This document shows positions 1 to 8,924 of a stretch of 64,000 nt of DNA, in pieces. The number at the start of each line of letters is the position of its first letter. Position 1 is the stretch's first letter. The notes under the pieces were generated by a model that was not told where the DNA came from, searched no databases, and worked only from the letters and a program-made list of their open reading frames with translations. Source of the DNA: Salisediminibacterium beveridgei. Lineage in GTDB: Bacteria; Bacillota; Bacilli; Bacillales; Salisediminibacteriaceae. The translations under genes and the position numbers were made by a program. The stretch spans positions 1,116,001 to 1,180,000 of the forward strand of contig NZ_CP012502.1 of assembly GCF_001721685.1 (NCBI RefSeq), written 5' to 3'.

Positions 1-257
1 CTGCCAAAATGATGCAAATGACATTGCGCCTGGTTTACTTACTGGTATTCGGAACGGGTCTCATCATGATCTTTCTCGTACCAACAGTAAATGCCATCAT
101 CAAAGGAATTTTAGCCTTTGCACTGATTTTTATGATGGAATTGATTACGTCCCGTATGAAAAAAGGGACTCTGACCAAACAGCAGGTACCTGTATTCTGG
201 GGACTGTTTATCGTCCTTTTGGCCGTTGTCCTCTATTTCGGGTATTTCCTGACGTAA
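1..257 (+). CDS. YisL-like (UPF0344/DUF1516) membrane protein, 3' end only
   Basis: The reading frame is open to the left edge (codons in phase with the ATG at 9), so the gene starts outside the window and only about 84 C-terminal residues are present. They form three hydrophobic segments (about residues 5-25, 28-45 and 60-82 of the visible part) separated by a short basic stretch, SRMKKG. The pattern KMMQMTLRL followed by a TM, MELI and a final VLL-rich helix resembles my memory of the end of Bacillus YisL, a small integral membrane protein of unknown function. The stop is followed directly by a strong terminator, so this is the last gene of its unit. Family assignment is tentative. Confidence 0.6.
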   Translation, partial: AKMMQMTLRLVYLLVFGTGLIMIFLVPTVNAIIKGILAFALIFMMELITSRMKKGTLTKQQVPVFWGLFIVLLAVVLYFGYFLT

Positions 258-270
258 GAAGGCTGCATTG

Positions 271-317
271 AAAAAGCACGTCCCGTCTGTTTTATGAACA
301 GACAGGACGTGCTTTTT
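271..317. terminator. Rho-independent terminator, probably bidirectional
   Basis: AAAAAGCACGTCC is followed by CGTCTGTT, a short loop, AACAGAC and GGACGTGCTTTTT. The long near-perfect stem has A and T tracts on both sides. It closes the YisL-like gene on the plus strand and can also serve the minus-strand response regulator that ends at 461. Confidence 0.85.
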
Positions 318-460
318 GCATTCCGTAAGAACATCTGTCATTCAGAGGGTTCTGAATCCGAACACAGCAATGTTTTCAGCTGGTCAAACCTGCGAAATCG
401 ACAGGACATAGGCACGTTTAAGTATACTGAAAGAATCAAGCCAACGTGTCTTGATTGGCG

Positions 461-1078
461 TCAAATCAATTCCATCTGTTTGGCGATATCAAACCATTCA
501 TGTCTTGCGGATTTACCGAGTTTACGACTGATGTTCTGCCGATGTGTTTCTACGGTGTGAACAGACATGCGGTAGACCGAGGAGATGTCTTTATAGGCAT
601 AGCCCCGGACGAGCATGGTAAAGACCTCTTTCTCCTTCCTGGACAAAACCTGGGTCCCCCGGTCGGTGATGCTGGACTCAGAAGGATGGGGATAGCTTTG
701 TTTACCCGCAAGGACCAGATCCAGTCGTTCTACGATCTCTTCCTTGGTCATTTGCTTGCATAAAAAACCCGATGCATCACGCTGTCTCACCTGACGTTCA
801 AACAGGAGGTCATCACAATAGGTCAAGACTGCTGTATGTCTGATCCGGTTCGGAACAAGTTGTGAATCATGCAGCTGGTCTAGGAAGGTCAAACCGTCAA
901 GAGGCGTTGGTAGACAAAGCTCTGTGATTAATAGATCCAGCTGAAGGTCCCTTCGATCAGCCAGAAACTGCGCAGGACCCCTGTAGGTTAAAAAGTCATC
1001 GATGAAATACGACGCTTTCAATAACTGGCGTAACCCTTCACTGGTGACTTCCTGCGGATCAATGACTGCAATATTCAT
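461..1078 (-). CDS. LuxR/NarL-type response regulator with Glu at the phospho-acceptor position
   Basis: A 205-aa protein with an N-terminal receiver-like domain (about 1-120) and a C-terminal LuxR helix-turn-helix (about 142-205; LSRKEKEVF, then VHTVETHRQNISRKLGK). In the receiver the acidic pocket residue D7 and a conserved Lys in FLCK are present. The phospho-acceptor position in LLITELCLP is Glu53 instead of Asp. D-to-E at this site often gives phosphorylation-independent regulators, so it may be constitutively active or tuned by another signal. No histidine kinase lies next to it. It is transcribed divergently from the rhodanese lipoprotein gene across a 347-bp intergenic region, which makes it a candidate regulator of that gene and perhaps of the srr operon. 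That link is inference. Confidence 0.85.
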   Translation of the reverse strand: MNIAVIDPQEVTSEGLRQLLKASYFIDDFLTYRGPAQFLADRRDLQLDLLITELCLPTPLDGLTFLDQLHDSQLVPNRIRHTAVLTYCDDLLFERQVRQRDASGFLCKQMTKEEIVERLDLVLAGKQSYPHPSESSITDRGTQVLSRKEKEVFTMLVRGYAYKDISSVYRMSVHTVETHRQNISRKLGKSARHEWFDIAKQMELI

Positions 1079-1425
1079 ACCAGTAGCCTCCTGTCGAACA
1101 GATTATGAAATCCATGTGAAATAGCCCTTGGGGTATTAATGTTACTATTATCTTATCACGCTTTCACACGGATGTAATCCTGTAAAGTGGTGATCTTGTT
1201 AAAGTATTGTGACAAAAAGTCCACATCTTAACGGAAAGTCGGGTGTTTTTGAGACTGATTTGTGAAGAGTGGTGAACAACCTGTGAAAGTTTCAAACAAG
1301 TGTAGCGGAAGTACAGTCGCAGATTTGGCATTTTCTTCACATCTGTCGCTGTTCGCTATTTTTCGAAGGGAAACAGGACCTATACTTGGGACGTGGAACA
1401 AATTACATTACAGGGGGAATTACAA
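1079..1425. promoter_or_regulatory. Divergent regulatory region with phased TGTGAA repeats
   Basis: This gene-free region separates the response regulator from the first rhodanese lipoprotein. It contains three direct repeats, TGTGAA (1261), GGTGAA (1271) and TGTGAA (1282), spaced 10 and 11 bp, i.e. on one helix face. There is a further ATGTGAAAT near 1113 and TTGTGACA near 1207. A -10-like TATACT lies at 1381-1386 without a good -35, followed by GGGGG at 1412-1416 ahead of the ATG at 1426. The arrangement fits an activator-dependent promoter. TTTGTGAA resembles the published ResD-type core, but the cognate factor is unknown. Confidence 0.5.
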
Positions 1426-1941
1426 ATGAGAAGAGCAAAGCAGGTAATCGGAATCGTACTGGGTACAACATTGATGATGTCAATCGCAGCATGCGGGGAT
1501 AACAATGACGTTGAAAATGCAACAGGCGGAGAAAATGAAGCAGCGGCGGCTGAAGAAAATGTAAATAATGAGGCGCCGGAAGTAGACGAAGATGAAATCG
1601 TCATGCAGGCATCAAGAGCTTATTTCAACACCTTGCCTGAAGGCAGCTACATGATGTCTGCGGATGATGTTTATGAAGCATTAGATGATGTGGTGATTTT
1701 GGACATTCGTGCTGATGGTGACTTTGCCGAAGAAGCGATCGCAGGAGCAATGAATATTCCAATGGCGCAGCTTGGCACATCCTTTGACGAGATTCCGTCA
1801 GATGAAAAAGTCGTCGTTGTCTGCTACTCGGGCCAAACGGCTTCACAGGCCATGGCAGTACTCAGAATGGCCGGGTATGATACGTATATTGCAACCGGCG
1901 GCATGAACGGCTGGAACAGTGCAGAATTACCTGTAGAATAA
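1426..1941 (+). CDS. Single-domain rhodanese lipoprotein
   Basis: A 171-aa exported protein. The N-terminal lipoprotein signal ends in SIAAC, so Cys23 should be lipidated. An acidic, Asn/Glu-rich linker runs to about residue 60 and one rhodanese domain occupies about 75-171. The domain has LDIRADGDF and an active-site loop CYSGQTA starting at Cys133, plus GGMNGW near the end. Rhodaneses transfer sulfane sulfur (or selenium) through a Cys persulfide. An upstream GTG at 1393 is in frame, but the ATG at 1426 has the Shine-Dalgarno and starts directly with the signal peptide. It is monocistronic, with a promoter region upstream and a terminator downstream. It resembles the rhodanese lipoproteins of the srr operon 2 kb away and probably works at the same outer membrane face. 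Confidence 0.88.
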   Translation: MRRAKQVIGIVLGTTLMMSIAACGDNNDVENATGGENEAAAAEENVNNEAPEVDEDEIVMQASRAYFNTLPEGSYMMSADDVYEALDDVVILDIRADGDFAEEAIAGAMNIPMAQLGTSFDEIPSDEKVVVVCYSGQTASQAMAVLRMAGYDTYIATGGMNGWNSAELPVE

Positions 1942-1990
1942 TCCGTTCTGCCCTGAATCAATCTTTTTTGACAATACATCACAACCGACT

Positions 1991-2020
1991 GAAAGCTGCG
2001 GCTATTGCTGCAGCTTTTTC
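1991..2020 (+). terminator. Rho-independent terminator
   Basis: AAAGCTGC and GCAGCTTT form a stem around a short loop, followed by TTTTTC. It ends the transcript of the single-domain rhodanese lipoprotein and separates it from the chemoreceptor gene. Confidence 0.75.
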
Positions 2021-2107
2021 CTGTTTGTGATGGTCAATGATCCTGATTCATGGTACGATTAGCTGGAATGAATGACAATTCAGTCCACTTTTGGGGGAGG
2101 TCTTTTT

Positions 2108-3604
2108 TTGACGTCAAAACAAAGAGAACTTGACGGTCGTAACAAAATGATGGTGAAGCTGTTATGGTTTGCATTTTTGCTTGGGGTGGCCAGTAATTTT
2201 ATTACAGGGGTCAATATCGAGGGGATCCTTGCCTTTTCCGGAGTCGGTATACTCGCTGTTTTGGTATTGACGGTACTGGTGTACAGGTATCCGAAAACAG
2301 TACATATGATTCAGTATCTCGTTGCGGTGAATTTCTCCATTGTGATTGTAGCCATGGTCATGACGTCACCGCGGTTATCCAACTATCTGATGGTCTATGT
2401 GGCCATTGCATTTATCACGCTTTATCACAACAGCCGGTCCATTTTATTCATGACGGTGATTGGCTTCTTTTTATCCAACGGCTTTTTTGTATTTTATCAA
2501 GATGACATGTTTTTCGGTGCAGAGATGAGCATGTTGTTCTCTCTGAATGTCATGTACATCGTGATTACCTCGACCCTGTTTGCCCAGGCAAAAATCGGTG
2601 AACGGATGGAACGGGAAAAACTGGGCTACGTTGAACAGGTCAATACGTCTCAACAGGCTTTACAAAAGATGCTCGATGACGTTCAAAAATCCATCCGGCA
2701 GCTGGCTCAGTTTACGGATACATTGAAGCAGGTTGTTACCCGGGCCGATCGCATCACAGCGGATATTGTCCAGAGTTATGAGGATATGAGGCAAGGTGTG
2801 ACAGCGTCCGCATCAAGTGTGGAGCAGATACAGGGACAGGTGGCTGAAACAACCGAAGATATCCAGGAGATTACAGATCAGTTCACCGTCGTTCAGGATC
2901 GTTCGGAGAAAACTCTGACAGCCACCAAAAATGGCCGAGAAAAAGTGGAAACGGCGAATCAGGAAATGCGACGGGTTTACAGCGGTATTGAGGATCAGAC
3001 CGGACAGATTGAAACACTGTTTAAAAGCAGCAGTGAAATCGAACAGATTCTGGGTACGATCACCGGGATTTCAGAACAGACCAATTTACTGGCCCTGAAT
3101 GCATCCATTGAAGCTGCCCGGGCGGGAGAACACGGAAAAGGTTTTGCCGTCGTGGCAGATGAAGTTCGTAAACTTGCGGAATCCTCCCAGCAGTCGACAG
3201 AACAGATTGCCGGGATCTTAAAAGAGCTCACGGATCTGATCCATCAGGTGCGAAGTGGCTCTGATGCGAATTATCAAGCTGTGAAAACGAGCTTTGATTC
3301 CAGTAAGGAAGCGGTGGAACACTTCCAGGAAATCGAACGTTATGCGGAGGGAAGTTTTTCAGATCTGAAAACACTGGAACATAACATCACTGAACTCACC
3401 TCGGTCTTCAGTATGATCCAGGAACGGACGGATGACGTCACGTCATTTACTGAAGAAGCAGCCGCCTCAGTTGAAGCGGTTCAGCAGCTGGTCTATGATC
3501 AGGAAAAACAAATGACAGAATTGTCGACTCAGACGGATGAGCTTGAAGCCATGACGAACAGGCTTGAAGCCTTATCAGACAACATGTCCTCGAAGAGCTC
3601 CTGA
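2108..3604 (+). CDS. Methyl-accepting chemotaxis protein with six-TM sensor region
   Basis: A 498-aa chemoreceptor. The TTG at 2108 is chosen because GGGGGAGG lies 7 bp upstream; the in-frame ATG at 2072 has no such site. The N-terminal ~190 residues are about six hydrophobic helices with short loops and no extracellular ligand-binding domain or recognisable HAMP. A long cytoplasmic coiled coil follows. The signalling hairpin is canonical ([20 protein letters not shown], then [13 protein letters not shown]), so it should couple to CheA/CheW. Receptors with only a membrane sensor often respond to energy or redox state. It sits between two rhodanese lipoprotein genes just upstream of the srr operon, which suggests taxis linked to the same electron acceptor. 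That role is inference. Confidence 0.9.
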   Translation: MTSKQRELDGRNKMMVKLLWFAFLLGVASNFITGVNIEGILAFSGVGILAVLVLTVLVYRYPKTVHMIQYLVAVNFSIVIVAMVMTSPRLSNYLMVYVAIAFITLYHNSRSILFMTVIGFFLSNGFFVFYQDDMFFGAEMSMLFSLNVMYIVITSTLFAQAKIGERMEREKLGYVEQVNTSQQALQKMLDDVQKSIRQLAQFTDTLKQVVTRADRITADIVQSYEDMRQGVTASASSVEQIQGQVAETTEDIQEITDQFTVVQDRSEKTLTATKNGREKVETANQEMRRVYSGIEDQTGQIETLFKSSSEIEQILGTITGISEQTNLLALNASIEAARAGEHGKGFAVVADEVRKLAESSQQSTEQIAGILKELTDLIHQVRSGSDANYQAVKTSFDSSKEAVEHFQEIERYAEGSFSDLKTLEHNITELTSVFSMIQERTDDVTSFTEEAAASVEAVQQLVYDQEKQMTELSTQTDELEAMTNRLEALSDNMSSKSS

Positions 3605-3679
3605 TTTCCGTGATGCAGCAGTGAAGGATTAGTGAGCTGGCGATTTTAACGGGGAGAGTAATCATATACGTAATGAATG

Positions 3680-3716
3680 ACGGTCATGGCGGCTATTCCG
3701 CTGTGGCCGTCTATTT
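3680..3716 (+). terminator. Probable terminator after the chemoreceptor gene
   Basis: ACGGTCA and TGGCCGT pair with one G-U, enclosing an inner GCGG/CCGC helix. The following T-run is weak (CTATTT), so termination may be inefficient. Confidence 0.45.
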
Positions 3717-3765
3717 GTGTCAAAGTCATGACAATTCAAAAGTATGAACGGCTGTTCACAGAATG

Positions 3766-3791
3766 ATTTCAGTGATTTCATGATCATTTCA
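3766..3791 (+). promoter_or_regulatory. Three ATTTCA direct repeats upstream of the srr operon
   Basis: ATTTCA occurs at 3766, 3775 and 3786 (starts 9 and 11 bp apart), with CTGTTCACAG just upstream near 3753. Read on the other strand the elements are TGAAAT repeats plus CTGTGAAC, close to the TGTGAA repeats in front of the first rhodanese gene. They lie about 75-100 bp before the srrE start codon, a usual place for response-regulator binding. I could not define a convincing -35/-10 pair. Confidence 0.4.
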
Positions 3792-3864
3792 TAATTGTTT
3801 TCTATGCTTAGGATGTAGAACAATACAACAGATAATTTTTGATAATAAAGGGGAGGTTGAAGAC

Positions 3865-4935
3865 ATGAAACACAAATGGACAGGGTTGTTGATGGGGACA
3901 TTGCTGTTGACAGCAACGGCCTGTAACAGCGAAGAAGCCAGTGTCATGGCCGATGAAGAAAACAACAATGGAAACGGTCAGGAAGAGGAAACACCGGTTG
4001 AAACAGACGTATTCAATGATCTGATGGAAATGTCGGCAGCGTATATGGAGGAGCCGAATTTTAATCTGATCACAGGTGAAGAACTACACAATAAAACCAT
4101 CTTTGAAAATCCGGAAGACTATTTCATTCTCGACGTCAGGGATACGACAACGTTTATTGAAGGCCATATTCCAGGGGCAGTCAGTATACCGTTCAGAGTT
4201 TCAGGAATAGAGCATTTGTATGTGGAATTACCGGAAGACAAAACAATTTATGTCGTCTGTTTTTCAGGGCACACGGCCAGTCAGACGGTTGGCATGCTGA
4301 ATGCAGCCGGCTATGATGCGAAAGCACTGCAATTTGGAATGGGCGGTTACGCAGCAGGAACCGGACTCGGTTCAGATATTCCTGGAGGACCTGCTGATTT
4401 ACCGGTCGTCACAACGGGCTATGAGTTGACGGAAACGTATGCGTTGCCTGAGGTGATGAGTGATGCTGATGACATGACTGCAGCGGCGTTTGAACAATCT
4501 CAAGTCATGCTTGATAAGGAACTGCCGGCTGTGATGGGCGCGCCAGCAGTGAAAGAACTGATCGATGAAGGAGAGCTGGATGAGTATCAATTGATCGATA
4601 CACGGCTTGAAGAGCATTACTCTCAGGGACATGTCGAAGAAGCGGCGAACATCCCTTATAACGAACTGTTTACAGAAGAGAACTTATCCTTACTCGATCC
4701 GGATAAGATGACGATCGTGATCGGTTATAACGGGTACGATGCCTCACAAATTACAAGATTACTCGGACAGCTTGATTACAAAGCAGCACCGCTTGCCTAT
4801 GGCATGAGCATCTGGAGCGGTGATGAAGAGGTCGTTGGAGATTATCTGTTTGACTTCTCCAAGGTATACGATCTGCCGGTTACTGAATTGAAATTTGATA
4901 TGGATTCTGGCGATGTTGAAGCAGGATGCAGCTAA
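3865..4935 (+). CDS. srrE: Tandem-rhodanese lipoprotein, SrrE-like
   Basis: A 356-aa lipoprotein with lipobox TATAC (Cys20) and an Asn/Glu-rich linker to about residue 50. It has two rhodanese domains. The first (about 68-170) has LDVRDTTTFIEGHIPGA and an active loop CFSGHTAS at Cys132. The second (about 225-320) keeps IDTRLEEHYSQGH, but its active-site loop reads GYNGYDAS, so the catalytic Cys is Gly and this domain should be inactive. GGGGAGG precedes the ATG. It is the first gene of the operon, 18 bp before srrA. The size fits my memory of the 38-kDa SrrE of B. selenitireducens. Its role is unproven; handling of reduced sulfur or selenium at the cell surface is plausible. Confidence 0.8.
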   Translation: MKHKWTGLLMGTLLLTATACNSEEASVMADEENNNGNGQEEETPVETDVFNDLMEMSAAYMEEPNFNLITGEELHNKTIFENPEDYFILDVRDTTTFIEGHIPGAVSIPFRVSGIEHLYVELPEDKTIYVVCFSGHTASQTVGMLNAAGYDAKALQFGMGGYAAGTGLGSDIPGGPADLPVVTTGYELTETYALPEVMSDADDMTAAAFEQSQVMLDKELPAVMGAPAVKELIDEGELDEYQLIDTRLEEHYSQGHVEEAANIPYNELFTEENLSLLDPDKMTIVIGYNGYDASQITRLLGQLDYKAAPLAYGMSIWSGDEEVVGDYLFDFSKVYDLPVTELKFDMDSGDVEAGCS

Positions 4936-4953
4936 CGAAGGGAGCGAATCAGA

Positions 4954-7170
4954 ATGGCAAAATTAAAACGACGAACATTTCTAAAAGCTTCTGCCGCGAC
5001 AGCAGCTGCAGCAGCTGTACCATTTCAGATGACGATGGGGGACTTCAAAAAAGCAGCAGCAGAAGGAGAAGACAGAACCATTTCTTCCACCTGTAACGGC
5101 TGTGCGAGCATGTGCGGGATCATTGCACATGTAAAGAACGACCGCCTCTGGTATGTCGAGGGACATCCGGTACACCTGAAATCCGGCGGACGTCTTTGTG
5201 CACGGGGTCACGGAATGGCTGCAGATATCTATGGGAAAGGCCGCGTCCAGGGACCGATGAAAAAAGTGGCTGAAGGCGAATTCGAACCAATCTCCTGGGA
5301 ACAGGCGTTTAAAGAAATTGGTGAAAAAATGGCAAGCCTGCGAGATCAGTACGGCGGCAATAACTTTCTGTGGTTGGAACACGGGGTCAGAGGCAAGCGT
5401 TACGCGGATCCGTTGCTTGATCGAATGGGTTCTTCCAACTACATTACGCACTATTCCACCTGCTTCACATCGAAAACGAATGCTTGGCAGCACATGGTCG
5501 GCAGTATGCCGGCAGGAGACCATGAACATTCTAAGTATATGATTTTTGAAGGTCGGAACTTTGCCGGTGCGATTATTCCAAACGGAATGAAGAAAATCCT
5601 GAAAGCAAAAGAGAATGGCGCAAAAATCGTCGTGATTGACCCGAGATACACAGAAATGGCAAAAATTGCCGACGAGTGGATCCCGATCAGACCGGGTTCC
5701 GACCTGGCACTTCGACTGGGGATGGCACATACGCTGATCTCAGAAAATCTCTATGATAAGACATTTGTAAACAAGTATGTGACGGATTTCGATGAATTTT
5801 GGAATATGAATAAAGACAAAGATGCGGAGTGGGCCGCTGAAAAAACCGGTATAGAAGCGGAAACGATCAGACGGATTTCCCGGGAGTTTGCTGAAAATGC
5901 GCCGCAGGCTTTCGTTGAGCCTGGTTGGCATGGCCTGCATGCTCACTATTTCAACAGCACACAAACGGCACAGATGGGTGTTATCCTCAATGCGCTCGTA
6001 GGGAATTTCTTTCAGCGTGGCGGTCTTATGCCATCTGCCGGTGTTGAATTTGGCGAATACATGCAAACGGATGTTGAAATGGTCGAAAAGGGACCGCGAG
6101 CAGATGGTGCCGGAGTTGAAGGCGAGCATATGACGGTGGAATCAAGCCGTGGGATTGCTCAATCTGTTCCGGAGATGATCGATAAGGGACGAGTCAAATC
6201 CGTGTTCATCTATCATTTCAACCCGGTTCGTACCGCTCCCGATCCGGAGTATCAAAAGAAGATTGCCAATGCCGAGCTGGTGGTTTCGATCCCGGTGGAC
6301 TGGAACGAAACGTCCGTTTATGCAGCAGATTATATTCTTCCGGAGAATTATTACCTGGAAAGAACCGAAGTGCCAATGCCAGTTTCCGGACATATTTCCC
6401 ATGACTGGCCGCAAATTTCAATCCGGCAGCAGGTGACCAACCCGTTGCATGATACCTTGCCGCTCCTCGACATTATGAGAGGCATTACAAAAGAGATGGG
6501 CTATGACAATCTCTATGATTACACGGTGGATGATGAAATCGCTGCAATGCTAGAACCGACTGGCGTTACACCGGAAGAGTTGAAAGAAAAAGGTACGGTT
6601 GAACTGCGAACGAATAAAGTGGAACCGGGATTCCCGGTCAACATGTCCGGTCAACCGGATCTCGGGACATTCAGCGGCAAGATCCAGTTTTCCGCCGAAC
6701 TGTTCAAAGTGGAAGGGAAGCGGGGCGTTCCGACCTGGATCCCGACGAAAGTGGAGCCTGATCTGAACAATCCTGAAGAATTCAGATTGATCCACGGGAA
6801 ACAGCCGTATCATTCACACTCAGTGACGAGCACCAACGCATCCTTACTTCGCATCACGGAAAAATATAAAGGCGAAGCAATGTGGATCAATGCACAGCGG
6901 GCAAAGGATCTGGGGATTGAAGATGGCGACACCGTATCGGTCAAATCGGACATTGCCGACAAAACCGTTCCTGTCCATGTGACTCAGCTCATACACCCTG
7001 AATGTGTCTGGATTCCATCCGCATATGGCGCATTCTCTCATAAAATTAAAGAAGGGTATCAATTAGGGATTAACTACAATGATTTTATCCCGATGATGAT
7101 CGAACCGTATTCAGGATCCACGATGTCCCAGGAAGTCGTTGTCCAAGTAAGAAAAGGTGGTGAAGCGTAA
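4954..7170 (+). CDS. srrA: Molybdopterin oxidoreductase catalytic subunit, PsrA/PhsA clade, probable respiratory selenite reductase SrrA
   Basis: A 738-aa DMSO-reductase-family enzyme. A twin-arginine signal (KRRTFLKASAA, residues 5-15) targets it across the membrane folded. The [4Fe-4S] motif is Cys47-x2-Cys50-x3-Cys54-x27-Cys82. Cys170 in HYSTCFTSK is at the expected molybdenum-ligand position, as in the PsrA/PhsA/ArrA group. The C-terminal part carries the pterin-binding fold (about 600-730). Length is typical of PsrA/PhsA and short for ArrA. Its neighbours srrB-srrC-srrD and two rhodanese lipoproteins give the same order as the published srrEABCDF operon, whose enzyme reduces selenite to elemental selenium in anaerobic respiration. 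Polysulfide or thiosulfate reduction cannot be excluded from sequence alone. Confidence 0.85.
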   Translation: MAKLKRRTFLKASAATAAAAAVPFQMTMGDFKKAAAEGEDRTISSTCNGCASMCGIIAHVKNDRLWYVEGHPVHLKSGGRLCARGHGMAADIYGKGRVQGPMKKVAEGEFEPISWEQAFKEIGEKMASLRDQYGGNNFLWLEHGVRGKRYADPLLDRMGSSNYITHYSTCFTSKTNAWQHMVGSMPAGDHEHSKYMIFEGRNFAGAIIPNGMKKILKAKENGAKIVVIDPRYTEMAKIADEWIPIRPGSDLALRLGMAHTLISENLYDKTFVNKYVTDFDEFWNMNKDKDAEWAAEKTGIEAETIRRISREFAENAPQAFVEPGWHGLHAHYFNSTQTAQMGVILNALVGNFFQRGGLMPSAGVEFGEYMQTDVEMVEKGPRADGAGVEGEHMTVESSRGIAQSVPEMIDKGRVKSVFIYHFNPVRTAPDPEYQKKIANAELVVSIPVDWNETSVYAADYILPENYYLERTEVPMPVSGHISHDWPQISIRQQVTNPLHDTLPLLDIMRGITKEMGYDNLYDYTVDDEIAAMLEPTGVTPEELKEKGTVELRTNKVEPGFPVNMSGQPDLGTFSGKIQFSAELFKVEGKRGVPTWIPTKVEPDLNNPEEFRLIHGKQPYHSHSVTSTNASLLRITEKYKGEAMWINAQRAKDLGIEDGDTVSVKSDIADKTVPVHVTQLIHPECVWIPSAYGAFSHKIKEGYQLGINYNDFIPMMIEPYSGSTMSQEVVVQVRKGGEA

Positions 7171-7709
7171 TGGCCCGATATGGACTGTTAATTGACTCAA
7201 GAAAATGTACAGGTTGTCATGCTTGCAGCATTGCCTGTTCAACGTATAACGAGCTGGAGCCGGAAGTGACGTATAACCGGCTGGAGTTTGTCGAAAGCGG
7301 CACGTATCCGAATGTGAAAATGGACATCCTGCCGATTCAATGCATGCACTGCGACGATGCACCTTGTGTCAAAGTGTGTTCAACACAGGCAACATTCAAA
7401 CAAGAAGAGGATGGCATTGTTGCTTTTAATCCGTCAAAATGTACAGGTTGTAAAGCGTGTATGGCAGCTTGTCCTTATGATGCAAGAGCGTTGAATGAGG
7501 CACGTCTGGCAGAAAAATGCCGCTGGTGCCCAGAGATGCTTACGCAGGGGAAACAGCCTGCCTGCTCGAGCACCTGCATGAATGAAGTCCGTCTCTTCGG
7601 TGATCTGGACGATCCGGACAGTGAAATCAGTAAGAAGATGGCTCAGTTTACAACAACGCAACTTCTTCCGGAAGCCGGCACGAAGCCGAGAATCTGGTAC
7701 ATCAAATAA
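7170..7709 (+). CDS. srrB: Electron-transfer iron-sulfur subunit (four [4Fe-4S]), SrrB
   Basis: A 179-aa ferredoxin-type subunit of the complex iron-sulfur molybdoenzyme family. Its ATG overlaps the srrA stop by one base (TAATG), indicating translational coupling. Four Cys clusters are visible: CTGCHACSIAC near the N-terminus, CMHCDDAPCVKVC, CTGCKACMAACPYDA, and CRWC with a distal CSSTC. These should hold four [4Fe-4S] centres that carry electrons from the membrane subunit to the molybdenum site. It has no signal peptide, so it is presumably co-exported with the Tat-bearing catalytic subunit. Similar to PsrB/PhsB/DmsB. Confidence 0.92.
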   Translation: MARYGLLIDSRKCTGCHACSIACSTYNELEPEVTYNRLEFVESGTYPNVKMDILPIQCMHCDDAPCVKVCSTQATFKQEEDGIVAFNPSKCTGCKACMAACPYDARALNEARLAEKCRWCPEMLTQGKQPACSSTCMNEVRLFGDLDDPDSEISKKMAQFTTTQLLPEAGTKPRIWYIK

Positions 7710-7725
7710 AGAGAGGTGAGAAACT

Positions 7726-8889
7726 ATGCTGAATCGTAATATATGGTACGGAATAGCCGGCGTGCTGATGATCTTTGGTATCGTTGGTATTGCAAATATC
7801 TTTATCCACGGTGAACACGTGATGGGCACCAGTAACTATGTGCCATGGGGATCCTTGATTGGTGCTTATGTTTTCTTTGTTGCCATCAGTACAGGGCTGA
7901 CGTTCCTGTCATCAATGGTGCACGTATTCAAAATCGAAAAATTCGCCTTTCTGACGAAGCGGTTAACGATGGCCTCGATTGCCACACTGTTGATGGGTTT
8001 TGTCATGATCGGTGTCGAACTGGGAAATCCATTGGCGATGGTGTATATTCTTGTGACACCGAACTGGACTGCTCCGATTTTCTGGATGGGTGCGTTCTAT
8101 GGTTTATATCTCTTGCTTCATGTCATTGAGTTTTTCTTTCAGATTAAAAACAATCATCAGATTGTCAATACGATCAGCCCGTTTGTTCTCGGTGTCGGCA
8201 TTGCAGCACAAAGTACACTGGGCGCCGTATTCGGGCTCAGTGTGGCAAGAGGACTATGGAATACGGCGTATCTGTCGATCTTCTTTCTCTTGATGGCGTT
8301 CGTATCAGGTCTGGCTGTTGCCATGATTATGGCGTTCTTCCTCTCGAAGACGAAAGTCATGCCGGAAGAAGACCGCAACAAGCTGCCGGGGATCTATCCA
8401 TTGATCACGAAATTGACCATGGGGCTGCTTGCAGTCGGGATCATTTTTGTCACCTGGAACTGGATCTATGCCTTATACAGCGGGAACACAAACCGATTGG
8501 CGTCCATGCAGTTAATGGTCGACGGTCCTCTCGCCGTTCCTTACTGGGTTCTTGAAGTCGGATTTGTGTTCCTGATTCCGCTTCTGATTTTGGGGCTTGT
8601 AAAAGTCAAGAAGGCGTCCACGATGTTAACGACCGGGATTGTACTCTTAATCGGACTGTTTGCGATGCGGATCATTCTGACCTTTGCCGGACAAATGGTA
8701 CCTCTTGAAGTGGTGACCGGGTCTTTGACGATGAATGAACTTCGCGATGTGTCGATTCTCTGGTCAGAATGGGCGACAATGATCTTTGGTCTCGGTGGAT
8801 CTGTCATGCTTTATCTTCTCGGGGAACAGTTCCTGGATTTGAATGAAGATGATCATCATGAGGAAACAGAAAGTACGAAAGTATCTTGA
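7726..8889 (+). CDS. srrC: NrfD/PsrC-family membrane anchor and quinol oxidase subunit, SrrC
   Basis: A 387-aa integral membrane protein with roughly ten hydrophobic segments, preceded by GAGAGGTG. It matches NrfD/PsrC anchors in length and in position after the four-cluster subunit. These proteins bind menaquinol without heme and pass electrons to the iron-sulfur subunit at the membrane face. The hydrophilic C-terminal tail ([17 protein letters not shown]) is acidic and should be cytoplasmic. It lies 16 bp after srrB and ends 35 bp before the chaperone gene, inside the same operon. Confidence 0.88.
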   Translation: MLNRNIWYGIAGVLMIFGIVGIANIFIHGEHVMGTSNYVPWGSLIGAYVFFVAISTGLTFLSSMVHVFKIEKFAFLTKRLTMASIATLLMGFVMIGVELGNPLAMVYILVTPNWTAPIFWMGAFYGLYLLLHVIEFFFQIKNNHQIVNTISPFVLGVGIAAQSTLGAVFGLSVARGLWNTAYLSIFFLLMAFVSGLAVAMIMAFFLSKTKVMPEEDRNKLPGIYPLITKLTMGLLAVGIIFVTWNWIYALYSGNTNRLASMQLMVDGPLAVPYWVLEVGFVFLIPLLILGLVKVKKASTMLTTGIVLLIGLFAMRIILTFAGQMVPLEVVTGSLTMNELRDVSILWSEWATMIFGLGGSVMLYLLGEQFLDLNEDDHHEETESTKVS

Positions 8890-8924
8890 ACAGACATACT
8901 CAACCACAACCAGAAGGTGATCAT

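Noticed and set aside
4981..5730. A 249-aa minus-strand ORF inside srrA
   Set aside because: Antisense to the catalytic subunit; Cys/Phe-rich composition is a mirror of the coding strand.
4954..7170. Arsenate respiratory reductase ArrA
   Set aside because: Shorter than ArrA, and the NrfD anchor, TorD chaperone and rhodanese neighbours fit the PsrA/PhsA/Srr group better. Not excluded without alignment.
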